Source of the DNA: Kitasatospora sp. MAA19
GTDB lineage: Bacteria; Actinomycetota; Actinomycetes; Streptomycetales; Streptomycetaceae
Assembly (NCBI RefSeq): GCF_029894125.1
Contig: NZ_JARXYZ010000052.1
Location: 1 to 46,976 of the forward strand
DNA length: 46,976 bases
Reading direction: 5' to 3'
Part shown: positions 29,163 to 37,724 of the stretch, piece after piece
Numbering within the stretch: the first letter of the stretch is position 1
Layout: each line of letters starts with the position of its first letter
Notes under the pieces: generated by a model
What the model was told of the DNA's origin: nothing
Databases searched by the model: none
What the model saw: the letters and a program-made list of their open reading frames with translations, nothing else
Position numbers and translations under genes: made by a program

Positions 29163-32100
29163 ATGACCGTCTACAGCCACCAGAGCGGCTTCACCGCTGC
29201 CAGGCCGCCCGCCTATCCGCGCCACCTGGTCACCGCGGTGATCGTCTCGCACGACGGCGCCCGCTGGCTGCCGCAGGCCCTCGCCGGCCTGCTCGGCCAG
29301 GACCGCCAGGTCCAGCGGGTGCTCGCGGTCGACACCGGCTCCACCGACAACTCCCCGCAGCTGCTCGCCGACGCGCTCGCCGACTTCGGCCTCGCCGACG
29401 GGATGCCCGAGAGCGGCCCGCTGATCCTCGGCCGCCGGGCCGGCTTCGGCACCGCCGTCGCCGAGGCCGTCTTCAACAGCCCGCCGCTGCGCCCGGAGGA
29501 CCTCCCGTACCGGCTCGACCCCTCCGGCTACGACCCGGTCACCGGCGGCTGGGACGACTTCGGCGACCCGCTCGCCCAGGAGGACGACCTCGGCCGCGGC
29601 GGCCCGCGCGAGACCCAGCCCGTCGAGTGGCTCTGGCTGCTGCACGACGACTGCGAGCCGCAGACCGACGCGCTGCGCCGACTGCTCCAGGTCGCCGACT
29701 CCACCCCCAGTGCCGCCGTGGTCGGCCCCAAGCTGCGCAGCTGGTACGACCGCCGCCAGCTGCTGGAGGTCGGCGTCACCATCGCCCGCTCCGGTCGCCG
29801 GTGGACCGGCCTGGACCGCCGCGAGCAGGACCAGGGCCAGCACGACCAGGTCCGCCCGGTGCTCGCCGTCTCCAGCGCCGGCATGCTGGTGCGCCGCGAC
29901 GTCTTCGAGGAGCTCGGCGGCTTCGACAAGGCGCTGCCGCTGATGCGCGACGACACCGACTTCTGCTGGCGGGTCAACGCCGCCGGCCACCGCGTGGTGG
30001 TCGCCCCCGACGCCGTGCTGCGGCACGCCGAGGCGGCCAGCCGCGAGCGCCGCGCCATCGACTGCGGCCCCGCCCACCCGCACCGGGGGGACAAGTCCGG
30101 CGCCGTCTACACCCTGCTCGCCAACTGCAAGGGCGCGCTCTTCCCCTACGTCCTGCTGCGGCTGGTGCTCGGCACGCTGCTGCGGGCCGTCACCAACCTG
30201 CTCGGCAAGGACCCGCGGCAGGCCTTCGACGAACTCGCCGGCCTGGGCCACGAACTCGTCCGCTTCCCCCGGCTGCTGGCCGCGCGCAAGCGCCGCGCCC
30301 GCACCCGGGCCGCCGACGCCCTGGACGACCGCACGCTCTTCCCGGCGCCCGGCGCCACCGCCCGCCTGGCCGTCGAGGGCGTCATCGGCTCGCTCGGCAT
30401 AGGGGGCGGGGACGACTCCGGCGGCCGGCACGGCTCGGTCGAGGCCGGGCCGGGCGACGAGGACGCCGAGGACCTGGTCGTCGAGCAGTTCACGCTGATC
30501 AAGAAGCTGGCCCGGCGCCCGGCGCCGGTGCTGTTCGCGGCCCTGCTGGTGTTCGCCCTGATCGCCTGCCGCGGCCTGCTCGGCGGCGGCGAGCTGTTCG
30601 GCGGCGCCCTGCTGCCGACCGCCGACGGCGCCGGCGGCCTCTGGTCGATGTACGCGGACGCCTGGCACCCGGTCGGCACCGGCTCCACCGCCGCCGCGCC
30701 GCCGTACCTCGGCGTGCTCGCGGTGCTGTCCTGGGTGCTGTTCGGCCACGCCGACCTCGCACTCACCCTGCTGATCGTGCTCACCGTGCCGCTGTCCGCG
30801 GTCAGCGCCTACCTGGTGTCCCGGCCGCTGCTGGACTCCAAGCTGGTCCGCGCCTGGGCCAGCGCCGCCTACGCGCTGCTGCCCGCCGCCACCGGCGCGC
30901 TCGCCCAGGGCCGGATCGGCACCGCCGTCCTCGCCGTGCTGCTGCCGCCGCTGGCCCGCGCCGCCGCGATCGCGGCCGGCCTCGGCATCCGCGACGAGAG
31001 CGCCGCCAAGGGTGCCCGCCCGGGGTGGCGGCCGGTCTGGATGACCGTCCTGCTGCTCACCCTGGCCACCTCCTTCGTGCCGTTGACCTGGGCGCTCGCG
31101 TTGCCGCTCTGCCTGGCGATGCTGGTCGTCGCGGTCGTGCGCGGCGGCGCCTTCGGCTCCGGCGGCGCCGCGCTGCGCCTGCTCGGCCTGCGCGTCCTGG
31201 TGATCCTCGCGGTGCCGGTCCTGGTGCTGGCGCCGTGGTCGCTGAAGGTGCTGTCGAACCCGCAGTGGCTGCTGCTGGAGGCCGGCCTGCCCGGCCTGCA
31301 CGGCACCGGTGCGAGCGCGGTCGGCCTGCTGCTGGTCAACCCGGGCGGCGCCGGGGTGCCGCCGGTGTGGCTGTCGGCCGGCGTGGTGCTCGCCGCGCTC
31401 GCCGCGCTGCTGCGCGCCGACCGCCGCCGCGCGGTGCTGGCGGCCTGGGGGGCGGCCGGCGCCGGCCTGGTCTTCGCGGTCGCGGTGGCGGGCACCTCCG
31501 TCACCCCGGCCTCCGGCGGTCCGATGGTGCCCGCCTGGGCCGGCCCGGCCTCCCTGATCGCCGGGATCGCCCTGCTGGCGGCCGCCGCGATCGGCGCCGA
31601 CGGCGCCAACGCCCGGGTGGCCGGGATCGCCTTCGGCTGGCGCCAGCCGGTGGCCGCGCTGGTGGTGGCCGCCGCGGTACTGGCCCCGCTGGGCACCGGC
31701 CTGTGGTGGGCGCTGACCGGCGCCGGCGGGCCGCTGCACCGGGCCCCGGCCGGCCAGGTGCCCGCGTTCATCGCCGAGGAGGCCGGCACCACCGACCGGT
31801 CCCGCACCCTGGTCGTGACCGGTGACCCGGGCGGCGGCGCGGTCCGCTACACCGTGGTCCGCGGCGCGGGTCTGACGCTCGGCCAGGCCGAGTCCACCGT
31901 CGACCCGGCGACCGGCACCCAGGACCGCCTGAACACGATGGTCGGCAGCCTGCTGGCCGGCTCCGGCGCCGACCAGGCCGGCGCGCTGTCCGGCTTCGGC
32001 ATCGCCTACGTGCTGGTCGAGCAGCCGGTGATCGGCACCTACAAGGACGTCCTGGACACCACCCCCGGCCTGGTCAAGGCCAACCAGGACGGCGACTCCG

Positions 32101-33047
32101 CGCTCTGGCAGGTCAACGGCGCCCCCGCGGTCCGCGCGGTGATCACCACCCCGGGCGCCGCCCCGGTGGTCGTCCCGTCCGGGGCCCGCGACCTCACCGC
32201 CACCGTCCCGGCCGGCCCGGACGGCCGGGTGCTGCGGCTCGCCGAGTCCGCGGCCCCCGCGTGGAAGGCCACCCTGGACGGCACCGCGCTGGAGGCTGTC
32301 ACGGTCGACGGCTGGGCGCAGGGCTTCAAGCTCCCGGCCGGCGGCGGCAAGCTGGCCGTCACCCGGGAGGACGGCTTCGCGCACACCGGCTGGATCTGGG
32401 CCCAGGTGGTGCTCGGCCTGACCATCCTGGTGCTGGCCCTGCCCGGCCGCCGCAGCCACAAGGACGACGACCTGCCCGAGGAGGTGGTGGCCGCCGCCGC
32501 GCTGGCCGCCGCGGCCCAGGCGCAGGCGCCCGCCCCCGGCAGCCGCCGGGCCCGCCGGATGGCCGAGCGCGGCGAGGGCGGCGCCGAGGACGGCGGGGTG
32601 TACGACGGCCCGCCGGGAGCGATCCCGCAGCAGCCGGCCGGCGAGCCGGTGGCCGAGGCGGTCCAGGCGGCCGCCGCCGTCCAGGAGGCCGAGCCGTACG
32701 CCGACCCGTACCAGACGTACCAGCAGGCCGACCCGTACAGCTACGACCAGTACGCGGCCCAGCAGCCGGCGGCCGCGTCCTACGGCGGCCAGGGCGAGTG
32801 GGGCCACCCCGGGTCGGAGGCCGGGGGCGGTTACCAGCAGCAGGCGTACCCGCAGCAGGGCTACGAGCAGCCGTACCCGCCGGAGCAGCAGTACGGCTAC
32901 GACCCCTACCAGCAGGCGGGGCACCAGCAGCCGTGGGTGCCGGGGCAGCCGCAGGCCGAGCCCTACTACGACCTGAACGACCCCAACGACCCGAACGACC
33001 CCCATGGCACGGGCCGGTACCCGCACCAGCACGGATCGGGGAGCTGA
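29163..33047 (+). CDS. large membrane protein with N-terminal GT2 glycosyltransferase domain and Tyr/Gln/Pro-rich tail
   Basis: 1294 aa. The N-terminal GT2 domain (about 15-330) has VTAVIVSHDGARWLPQALAG, AVDTGSTDNSPQLL, WLLHDDCEPQTDALRRLLQV (DDxD-like metal site) and LMRDDTDFCWRVNAAG. It is followed by a cytoplasmic linker and about ten or more membrane helices (about 450-900), then an extracytoplasmic domain and a last helix near 1080-1100. The final 190 residues are low complexity with many Tyr, Gln, Pro and Gly plus NDPNDPNDP. It probably builds a surface polysaccharide at the membrane. ATG 29163 opens the conserved start. DUF5719-type gene follows six bases later, and manB downstream may supply mannose-1-phosphate. 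Confidence 0.88.
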   Translation: MTVYSHQSGFTAARPPAYPRHLVTAVIVSHDGARWLPQALAGLLGQDRQVQRVLAVDTGSTDNSPQLLADALADFGLADGMPESGPLILGRRAGFGTAVAEAVFNSPPLRPEDLPYRLDPSGYDPVTGGWDDFGDPLAQEDDLGRGGPRETQPVEWLWLLHDDCEPQTDALRRLLQVADSTPSAAVVGPKLRSWYDRRQLLEVGVTIARSGRRWTGLDRREQDQGQHDQVRPVLAVSSAGMLVRRDVFEELGGFDKALPLMRDDTDFCWRVNAAGHRVVVAPDAVLRHAEAASRERRAIDCGPAHPHRGDKSGAVYTLLANCKGALFPYVLLRLVLGTLLRAVTNLLGKDPRQAFDELAGLGHELVRFPRLLAARKRRARTRAADALDDRTLFPAPGATARLAVEGVIGSLGIGGGDDSGGRHGSVEAGPGDEDAEDLVVEQFTLIKKLARRPAPVLFAALLVFALIACRGLLGGGELFGGALLPTADGAGGLWSMYADAWHPVGTGSTAAAPPYLGVLAVLSWVLFGHADLALTLLIVLTVPLSAVSAYLVSRPLLDSKLVRAWASAAYALLPAATGALAQGRIGTAVLAVLLPPLARAAAIAAGLGIRDESAAKGARPGWRPVWMTVLLLTLATSFVPLTWALALPLCLAMLVVAVVRGGAFGSGGAALRLLGLRVLVILAVPVLVLAPWSLKVLSNPQWLLLEAGLPGLHGTGASAVGLLLVNPGGAGVPPVWLSAGVVLAALAALLRADRRRAVLAAWGAAGAGLVFAVAVAGTSVTPASGGPMVPAWAGPASLIAGIALLAAAAIGADGANARVAGIAFGWRQPVAALVVAAAVLAPLGTGLWWALTGAGGPLHRAPAGQVPAFIAEEAGTTDRSRTLVVTGDPGGGAVRYTVVRGAGLTLGQAESTVDPATGTQDRLNTMVGSLLAGSGADQAGALSGFGIAYVLVEQPVIGTYKDVLDTTPGLVKANQDGDSALWQVNGAPAVRAVITTPGAAPVVVPSGARDLTATVPAGPDGRVLRLAESAAPAWKATLDGTALEAVTVDGWAQGFKLPAGGGKLAVTREDGFAHTGWIWAQVVLGLTILVLALPGRRSHKDDDLPEEVVAAAALAAAAQAQAPAPGSRRARRMAERGEGGAEDGGVYDGPPGAIPQQPAGEPVAEAVQAAAAVQEAEPYADPYQTYQQADPYSYDQYAAQQPAAASYGGQGEWGHPGSEAGGGYQQQAYPQQGYEQPYPPEQQYGYDPYQQAGHQQPWVPGQPQAEPYYDLNDPNDPNDPHGTGRYPHQHGSGS

Positions 33048-33053
33048 CCCGCG

Positions 33054-34754
33054 ATGAAGAAGCCCGCTTTCAGGAAGAAGTCCGTGGCCGAGGCCGTCGA
33101 GCCCGCCGAGGCCGAGCAGTCCGGGCACGCCCCGGCGGAGGCGCCGGAGCCCGCGGCGCCCGGCCGCCCGGCCGGGAGGTCCGGGGGCACCAGGACCACG
33201 CCGTCCCTGCTGGCCGCGGCCGTCGTGCTCGCGGCGGTGTTCGGGGTCGCCGAGGCGCGCCCGCCGGCCGCCCCGGCCAAGGCGGACGCCGGAGCCCCGA
33301 CCACCGCGCAGGTCGAGCGGACGGCGGCGGTCTGCCCGCAGCCGCTCCAGGGTCTGACCGGCTCGACCGCGTTCACCGCCTACACCCCGCCCGGGACGGG
33401 CGGTGCCACCGGCGGGGCCGGCTGGCTCTCCGACGCCGCCGCGCCCGCGACCCCGCCGACCGCGGCCCCCTCGGCCCCGGCCACCCCGGCACCGTCCGGT
33501 TCGGGCGCCCCGGCCGCCCCGGCCGCCCCGGACAAGGGCGGTGCGCCCGCCGACGCCCGGCTGACCCTGGCCAAGCCCGGCACCCCGGTCACCGGCCCGG
33601 CCGCCAACGGCGACACCGCCCCCGGCACCGGGGCCGTGGCCACCGGCGCCCTCGCCCCCGGCTTCACCGTCACCCAGACCACCGTGGTCACCGAGCAGCG
33701 CGGACTCGGCCTGTCCGGCCTCACCTGCACCCCCGCCGGGACCAGCTTCTGGTTCGCCGGGGCCAGCACGGCCGGTGACCGGGTCGACTACGTCAGCCTG
33801 GTGAACACCGAGTCCTCCGCCGCCGTCGTCGATATCAAGCTGTACGGCGACAAGGGCCTGATCGAGAACGACGCCGCCAACGGCATCACCGTCGCCCCCG
33901 GCAGCTCCCAGTCCGTGCTGCTGCCGACCATCAGCAAGGGCGCGGTCACCGACCTCGCCGTGCACGTGGTCGCCCGCAGCGGGCGGGTGGGCGCCGCCCT
34001 GCACGCCGCCGACGGGAGCAAGGGCGCCGACTGGATCCCGGCCTCGGCCGACCCGGCGCCCACCCAGGTGCTGCCCGGCCTGCCGGCCGACACCTCGGCC
34101 GCCCACCTGGTGGTCTGGGCGCCGCCGGAGGACGACGCCGACCTGAAGATCCAGCTCTCCGGCAAGAACGGCTGGTTCACCCCGGCCGGCAACGAGTCGA
34201 TCCACATCAAGGCGGGCATGGTGGCCGCCGTGGACCTCGGCAAGGTCACCCGCGACGAGGTCGCCGGGCTGCGGCTGTCGCCCACCGACGACAAGCACCC
34301 CACCCCGATCGTGGCCGGCCTGCGCGTCGACCGGGCCGGGGGCGGCGGCAAGAGCGACGCGGCCTGGCTCACCGGCAGCGCCCCGGTCGGCGCCCGCGCC
34401 ACCGTCGCCGACAACCGGGCCGGCGCGTCCACGCTGTTCCTGACCTCCACCGGCGACGCCGCCACCGTGCGGGTCACCGCCTCGGCCGGCACCGGCGGCG
34501 GCACCCCGGTGAGCAAGGACGTCGAGCTGCCGGCCGGCGGCACGGTCGCTCTCCCGGCGCCCGAGCCGGGCGGGCTGAACGGGAGCTTCGCGCTCACCGT
34601 CGAGACCGTATCCGGCGGACCGGTGGTGGCCGCCCGGATGCTCTCGCTGCCCACCAAGGACGTGCCGATGTTCACCGTCCAGGCGCTGCACGACGACCGC
34701 AGCACCGTCAAGGTCCCGCGGGCCGGCCAGGATCCGGGCGTCGTCCTGCGCTGA
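33054..34754 (+). CDS. DUF5719-type membrane-anchored extracellular protein
   Basis: 566 aa. A charged, Ala/Pro/Glu-rich cytoplasmic segment (1-48) precedes one membrane helix, TPSLLAAAVVLAAVFGVAEA (about 49-68). The rest is outside: a Pro/Ala/Thr linker (about 105-190) and a beta-rich region with repeated sandwich-like modules (VDYVSLVNTESSAAVVDIKL, HLVVWAPPEDDADLKIQLSG, STLFLTSTGDAATVRVTASA). This fits the DUF5719 family of Actinobacteria, of unknown function. It begins six bases after the glycosyltransferase stop, with GGGGAG in the end of that gene as ribosome site, so the two are one operon and probably one complex. A perfect hairpin ends the operon. Confidence 0.8.
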   Translation: MKKPAFRKKSVAEAVEPAEAEQSGHAPAEAPEPAAPGRPAGRSGGTRTTPSLLAAAVVLAAVFGVAEARPPAAPAKADAGAPTTAQVERTAAVCPQPLQGLTGSTAFTAYTPPGTGGATGGAGWLSDAAAPATPPTAAPSAPATPAPSGSGAPAAPAAPDKGGAPADARLTLAKPGTPVTGPAANGDTAPGTGAVATGALAPGFTVTQTTVVTEQRGLGLSGLTCTPAGTSFWFAGASTAGDRVDYVSLVNTESSAAVVDIKLYGDKGLIENDAANGITVAPGSSQSVLLPTISKGAVTDLAVHVVARSGRVGAALHAADGSKGADWIPASADPAPTQVLPGLPADTSAAHLVVWAPPEDDADLKIQLSGKNGWFTPAGNESIHIKAGMVAAVDLGKVTRDEVAGLRLSPTDDKHPTPIVAGLRVDRAGGGGKSDAAWLTGSAPVGARATVADNRAGASTLFLTSTGDAATVRVTASAGTGGGTPVSKDVELPAGGTVALPAPEPGGLNGSFALTVETVSGGPVVAARMLSLPTKDVPMFTVQALHDDRSTVKVPRAGQDPGVVLR

Positions 34755-34762
34755 CCGGCCGC

Positions 34763-34799
34763 CAGGGGCGGTACCCGGGTCCGCCGGGTACCGCCCCTG
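34763..34799. terminator. perfect 16-bp bidirectional hairpin
   Basis: Arms 34763-34778 and 34784-34799 are exact reverse complements with a 5-base loop. It lies between convergent genes ending at 34754 and 34809. Confidence 0.9.
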
Positions 34800-34808
34800 T
34801 GCGCGTGC

Positions 34809-35261
34809 TCAGTCCTCGTCGTAGCGCGGGTCGATGGCGTCCGGAGACAGCCCCAGCAGCTCCGCGACCTGCTCGATCAGGATCTCGTGGACCAGCGCCG
34901 CGCGGTCCTCCCGGGTCTTCGCCCGGATCTCCACCGGCCGCCGGTACACCACGATCTGGCTCTTGCGCCCCTGCTTGCCCGGTGACACCCGCCCCAGCGG
35001 CACACCGTCCTCGGTGTCGGCCGCGTCCGGTTCGCGCAGCGGCACCTCCTGGACGGCGAACTCCACCTCGATCAACTGCGGCCAGCGCCGTTCGAGACGC
35101 TCCACCGACTCGCGCACGTAGTCGTCGAACAGTTCGGAGCGGGTGAGCGAGATCGGCACCTGGGGCGGCGCCAGCGGGCCGCGCAGCCCCCTGCCGTGCC
35201 GGTCGCGGTGCCGGGGACGGCGCGAGGGTCCCGTCGATGACTGCGGTGCAGAGCTGTCCAT
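34809..35261 (-). CDS. metallopeptidase family protein (minigluzincin-like, DUF1025 type)
   Basis: 150 aa. Small one-domain protein: VEFAVQEVP (about 66-74) is the first strand, IVVYRRPVEIRAKTREDRAALVHEIL the helix with the active-site motif, and AELLGLSPDAIDP the end. In proteobacterial relatives this helix reads HExxH; here it is HEILI, so the second His ligand is absent and zinc peptidase activity is questionable. As I remember, the same substitution occurs in other Streptomyces members. The first 35 residues are basic and probably disordered. ATG 35261 is chosen as the only upstream start. Convergent with the DUF5719-type gene and divergent from DUF3499. Confidence 0.72.
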   Translation of the reverse strand: MDSSAPQSSTGPSRRPRHRDRHGRGLRGPLAPPQVPISLTRSELFDDYVRESVERLERRWPQLIEVEFAVQEVPLREPDAADTEDGVPLGRVSPGKQGRKSQIVVYRRPVEIRAKTREDRAALVHEILIEQVAELLGLSPDAIDPRYDED

Positions 35262-35424
35262 ATCACTGCCGAGGGTAGTCCTTGGACGGTCGGAAGTGGA
35301 CTACTCCGACGGGGAAACGCCCGGGGTGGCGGGTGCGCGGACCGGCGCGCCGACCGCGACACGGCACCCCCGCCGGACAGGCGGTCTTCGCTCCCCAGCG
35401 AGGAGTGCGGTACCGTCCACCCTC

Positions 35425-35790
35425 GTGAGCTCTGTACGTCGTTGTTCGCGGACCGCGTGCGGCCGGCCGGCCGTCGCGACGCTGACGTACGTCTACGCGG
35501 ACTCCACCGCCGTCCTGGGCCCGCTCGCCACCTACGCCGAGCCGCACTGCTACGACCTGTGCGCCGAGCACGCCGAGCGTCTCACCGCCCCGCGCGGCTG
35601 GGAGGTCGTCCGGCTCGCCGCCGAGGCCGGGCCGCTGCGCCGCAGCAGCGACGACCTGGAGGCCCTCGCCAACGCCGTCCGCGAGGCCGCCCGCCCGCAG
35701 ACCCCCCGTCAGGGCCGCGCGCCCGAGGGCGAGTCCACCGAGGGCGGCCGCCGCGGCCACCTCCGCGTCCTCCGCTCGCCGGACAACTGA
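35425..35790 (+). CDS. DUF3499 protein, probable zinc-binding
   Basis: 121 aa. Actinobacteria-specific protein of unknown function. Four cysteines, Cys7, Cys12, Cys42 and Cys46 (SVRRCSRTACGRPA and HCYDLCAEHAER), make a likely zinc site. LTYVYADSTAVLGPLATYAEPH between them is typical of the family. The rest is helical and charged, ending in an Arg/Gly-rich tail. It begins with GTG 35425, eight bases after TACCGT (35411-35416), so it is probably leaderless. It always lies upstream of manB in the streptomycetes I remember, suggesting a shared role, not proven. Confidence 0.85.
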   Translation: MSSVRRCSRTACGRPAVATLTYVYADSTAVLGPLATYAEPHCYDLCAEHAERLTAPRGWEVVRLAAEAGPLRRSSDDLEALANAVREAARPQTPRQGRAPEGESTEGGRRGHLRVLRSPDN

Positions 35791-35967
35791 CGCCGCACCC
35801 CGCACCCGGCCCGCACCGGGCGTTCGTTCGACCCGGGTACGCTGCCCGTCTACCGTCACCGCGGACCGTCGACCGAACGGGCGGTGACCCCGACGTATCG
35901 TGACCGTGGGCGGCCAGCCGCCGATCACACGCACACCGATCAGTACAGAGACCAGGGTGGAGCCGCA

Positions 35968-37353
35968 GTGCGCGACCTCAAGCAGCTCGTGAAGGCGTAC
36001 GACGTCCGAGGAGTCGTCCCGGACCAGTGGGACGAGCACCTGTCCCGGGCCTTCGGCGCCGCGTTCGTGCAGGTCACCGGCGCGTCCGCGATCGTCGTCG
36101 GCCACGACATGCGGCCCTCCTCCCCGTCGCTCAGCCGGGCCTTCGCCGAGGGTGCCGCCGCCTACGGCGCCGACGTGGTCCAGATCGGCCTCTGCTCGAC
36201 CGACCAGCTCTACTACGCCAGCGGCAAGCTCGACCTGCCCGGCGCGATGTTCACCGCCAGCCACAACCCGGCCCAGTACAACGGCATCAAGCTGTGCCGG
36301 GCCGGCGCCGCCCCGGTCGGCCAGGACACCGGCCTCTCCGAGATCCGCGAGCTGGTCGAGTCCTGGACGGCCGAGGACGACACCGTCACCGTCCCGGCCA
36401 AGGACGTCAAGCCCGGCGCGCTGTCCGAGCAGGACACCCTGCGCGGCTACGCCGACCACCTGCTGGGCCTGGTCGACCTCACCGCGATCCGCCCGCTCAA
36501 GGTCGCCGTGGACGCGGGCAACGGTATGGGCGGCCACACCGTGCCGACCGTCTTCGACGGCCTGCCGATCGACCTCGTCCCGATGTACTTCGAGCTGGAC
36601 GGCACCTTCCCCAACCACGAGGCCAACCCGCTCGACCCGAAGAACATCGTCGACCTGCAGGCCAAGGTCCGCGAGGTCGGCGCCGACCTCGGCCTGGCCT
36701 TCGACGGCGACGCCGACCGCTGCTTCGTCGTCGACGAGCGCGGCGAGCCGGTCTCCCCGTCCGCCATCACCGCCCTGGTCGCCGCCCGCGAGATCGCCCG
36801 CGCCAAGGCCGCCGGCGAGGCCGAGCCGACCGTCATCCACAACCTGATCACCTCCTGGACCGTCCCCGAGGTGGTCCGCGAGCTCGGCGCCACCCCGGTG
36901 CGCACCCGGGTCGGCCACTCCTTCATCAAGCAGGAGATGGCCGTCACCGACGCCGTCTTCGGCGGCGAGCACTCCGCGCACTACTACTTCCGCGACTTCT
37001 GGCGCGCCGACACCGGCATGCTCGCCGCGCTGCACGTGCTGGCCGCGCTCGGCGGCCAGTCCGGCACCCTGTCCGGGCTCACCGCGGAGTACGACCGCTA
37101 CGCCGCCTCCGGGGAGATCAACAGCACCGTCGCCGACCAGGCCGCCAGCACCGCCGCCGTCCGGGCCGCCTACGCCGGCCTGGAGGGCACCACCGTCGAC
37201 GAGCTGGACGGCCTCACCGTGGCCGGTCCGGACTGGTGGTTCAACCTGCGCGCCTCCAACACCGAGCCGCTGCTGCGCCTGAACGTCGAGGCCAAGGACC
37301 CGGCGAAGATGGCCGAGCTGCGCGACGGCGTGCTCGCCGTCGTCCGCGCCTGA
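35968..37353 (+). CDS. manB: phosphomannomutase/phosphoglucomutase
   Basis: 461 aa alpha-D-phosphohexomutase, interconverting mannose-6-phosphate and mannose-1-phosphate for GDP-mannose and so glycan and glycoprotein mannosylation. The phosphoserine loop is FTASHNPAQYNG with Ser98. The magnesium loop DGDADR is at 246-251, GGEHSAH is the sugar-binding loop (about 332-338), and RASNTEPLLRLN the phosphate-binding end. All four catalytic loops are intact. The start is GTG 35968, with GGGTGGAG four bases upstream; an ATG at 35884 would add a tail without family support. Trm112-like and SIS-domain genes follow on the same strand, probably one operon. Confidence 0.94.
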   Translation: MRDLKQLVKAYDVRGVVPDQWDEHLSRAFGAAFVQVTGASAIVVGHDMRPSSPSLSRAFAEGAAAYGADVVQIGLCSTDQLYYASGKLDLPGAMFTASHNPAQYNGIKLCRAGAAPVGQDTGLSEIRELVESWTAEDDTVTVPAKDVKPGALSEQDTLRGYADHLLGLVDLTAIRPLKVAVDAGNGMGGHTVPTVFDGLPIDLVPMYFELDGTFPNHEANPLDPKNIVDLQAKVREVGADLGLAFDGDADRCFVVDERGEPVSPSAITALVAAREIARAKAAGEAEPTVIHNLITSWTVPEVVRELGATPVRTRVGHSFIKQEMAVTDAVFGGEHSAHYYFRDFWRADTGMLAALHVLAALGGQSGTLSGLTAEYDRYAASGEINSTVADQAASTAAVRAAYAGLEGTTVDELDGLTVAGPDWWFNLRASNTEPLLRLNVEAKDPAKMAELRDGVLAVVRA

Positions 37354-37458
37354 CCGAGGCCTCCAGTGCCCCGGCCGGTAGGGTTGCCTATCGGCCGGGG
37401 CACCGCCATGCCGATCCCGACCAGCCTTCCCACCCCCAAGACCGGGAGCCCGACACCC

Positions 37459-37641
37459 ATGAAGCTCGAATCCTTCCTGCTGGAGATCCTGGTCTGCCCG
37501 CAGTGCCGGGCCGCGCTCACCGAGGGCGGGACCGAGGAGCAGCCCGAGCTGGTCTGCACCGGTGCGGACTGCGGCCTCGCGTACCCGGTCCGGGACGGCA
37601 TTCCGGTCCTGCTGGTGGACGAGGCCCGCCGCCCGGCCTGA
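37459..37641 (+). CDS. Trm112-like zinc-ribbon protein
   Basis: 60 aa. In eukaryotes Trm112 activates methyltransferases; bacterial homologues are small zinc-ribbon proteins of uncertain role. Cys13 and Cys16 (VCPQC) and Cys33 and Cys38 (VCTGADC) form the metal site. The ending YPVRDGIPVLLVDEAR is diagnostic. The start is ATG 37459, where the family begins (MKLESFLLEILVCP), with GGGAG nine bases upstream. It sits between manB and the SIS gene, a conserved order in Streptomyces. Confidence 0.92.
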   Translation: MKLESFLLEILVCPQCRAALTEGGTEEQPELVCTGADCGLAYPVRDGIPVLLVDEARRPA

Positions 37642-37724
37642 TCCTTGGGGCGGACGAACCGTCCCCCCGCCCAGCGCTCCCCGCCAGCCCAGCGCGCACA
37701 GGACAGCAGCCGGAGGCCCGCCGC

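Noticed and set aside
29094..34691. Antisense open frame of more than 1800 codons opposite the glycosyltransferase and DUF5719-type genes
   Set aside because: GC-rich third positions remove stop codons from the complementary frame. Its translation is Gly/Arg/Ala/Gln-rich without domains, and the sense strand has clear families.
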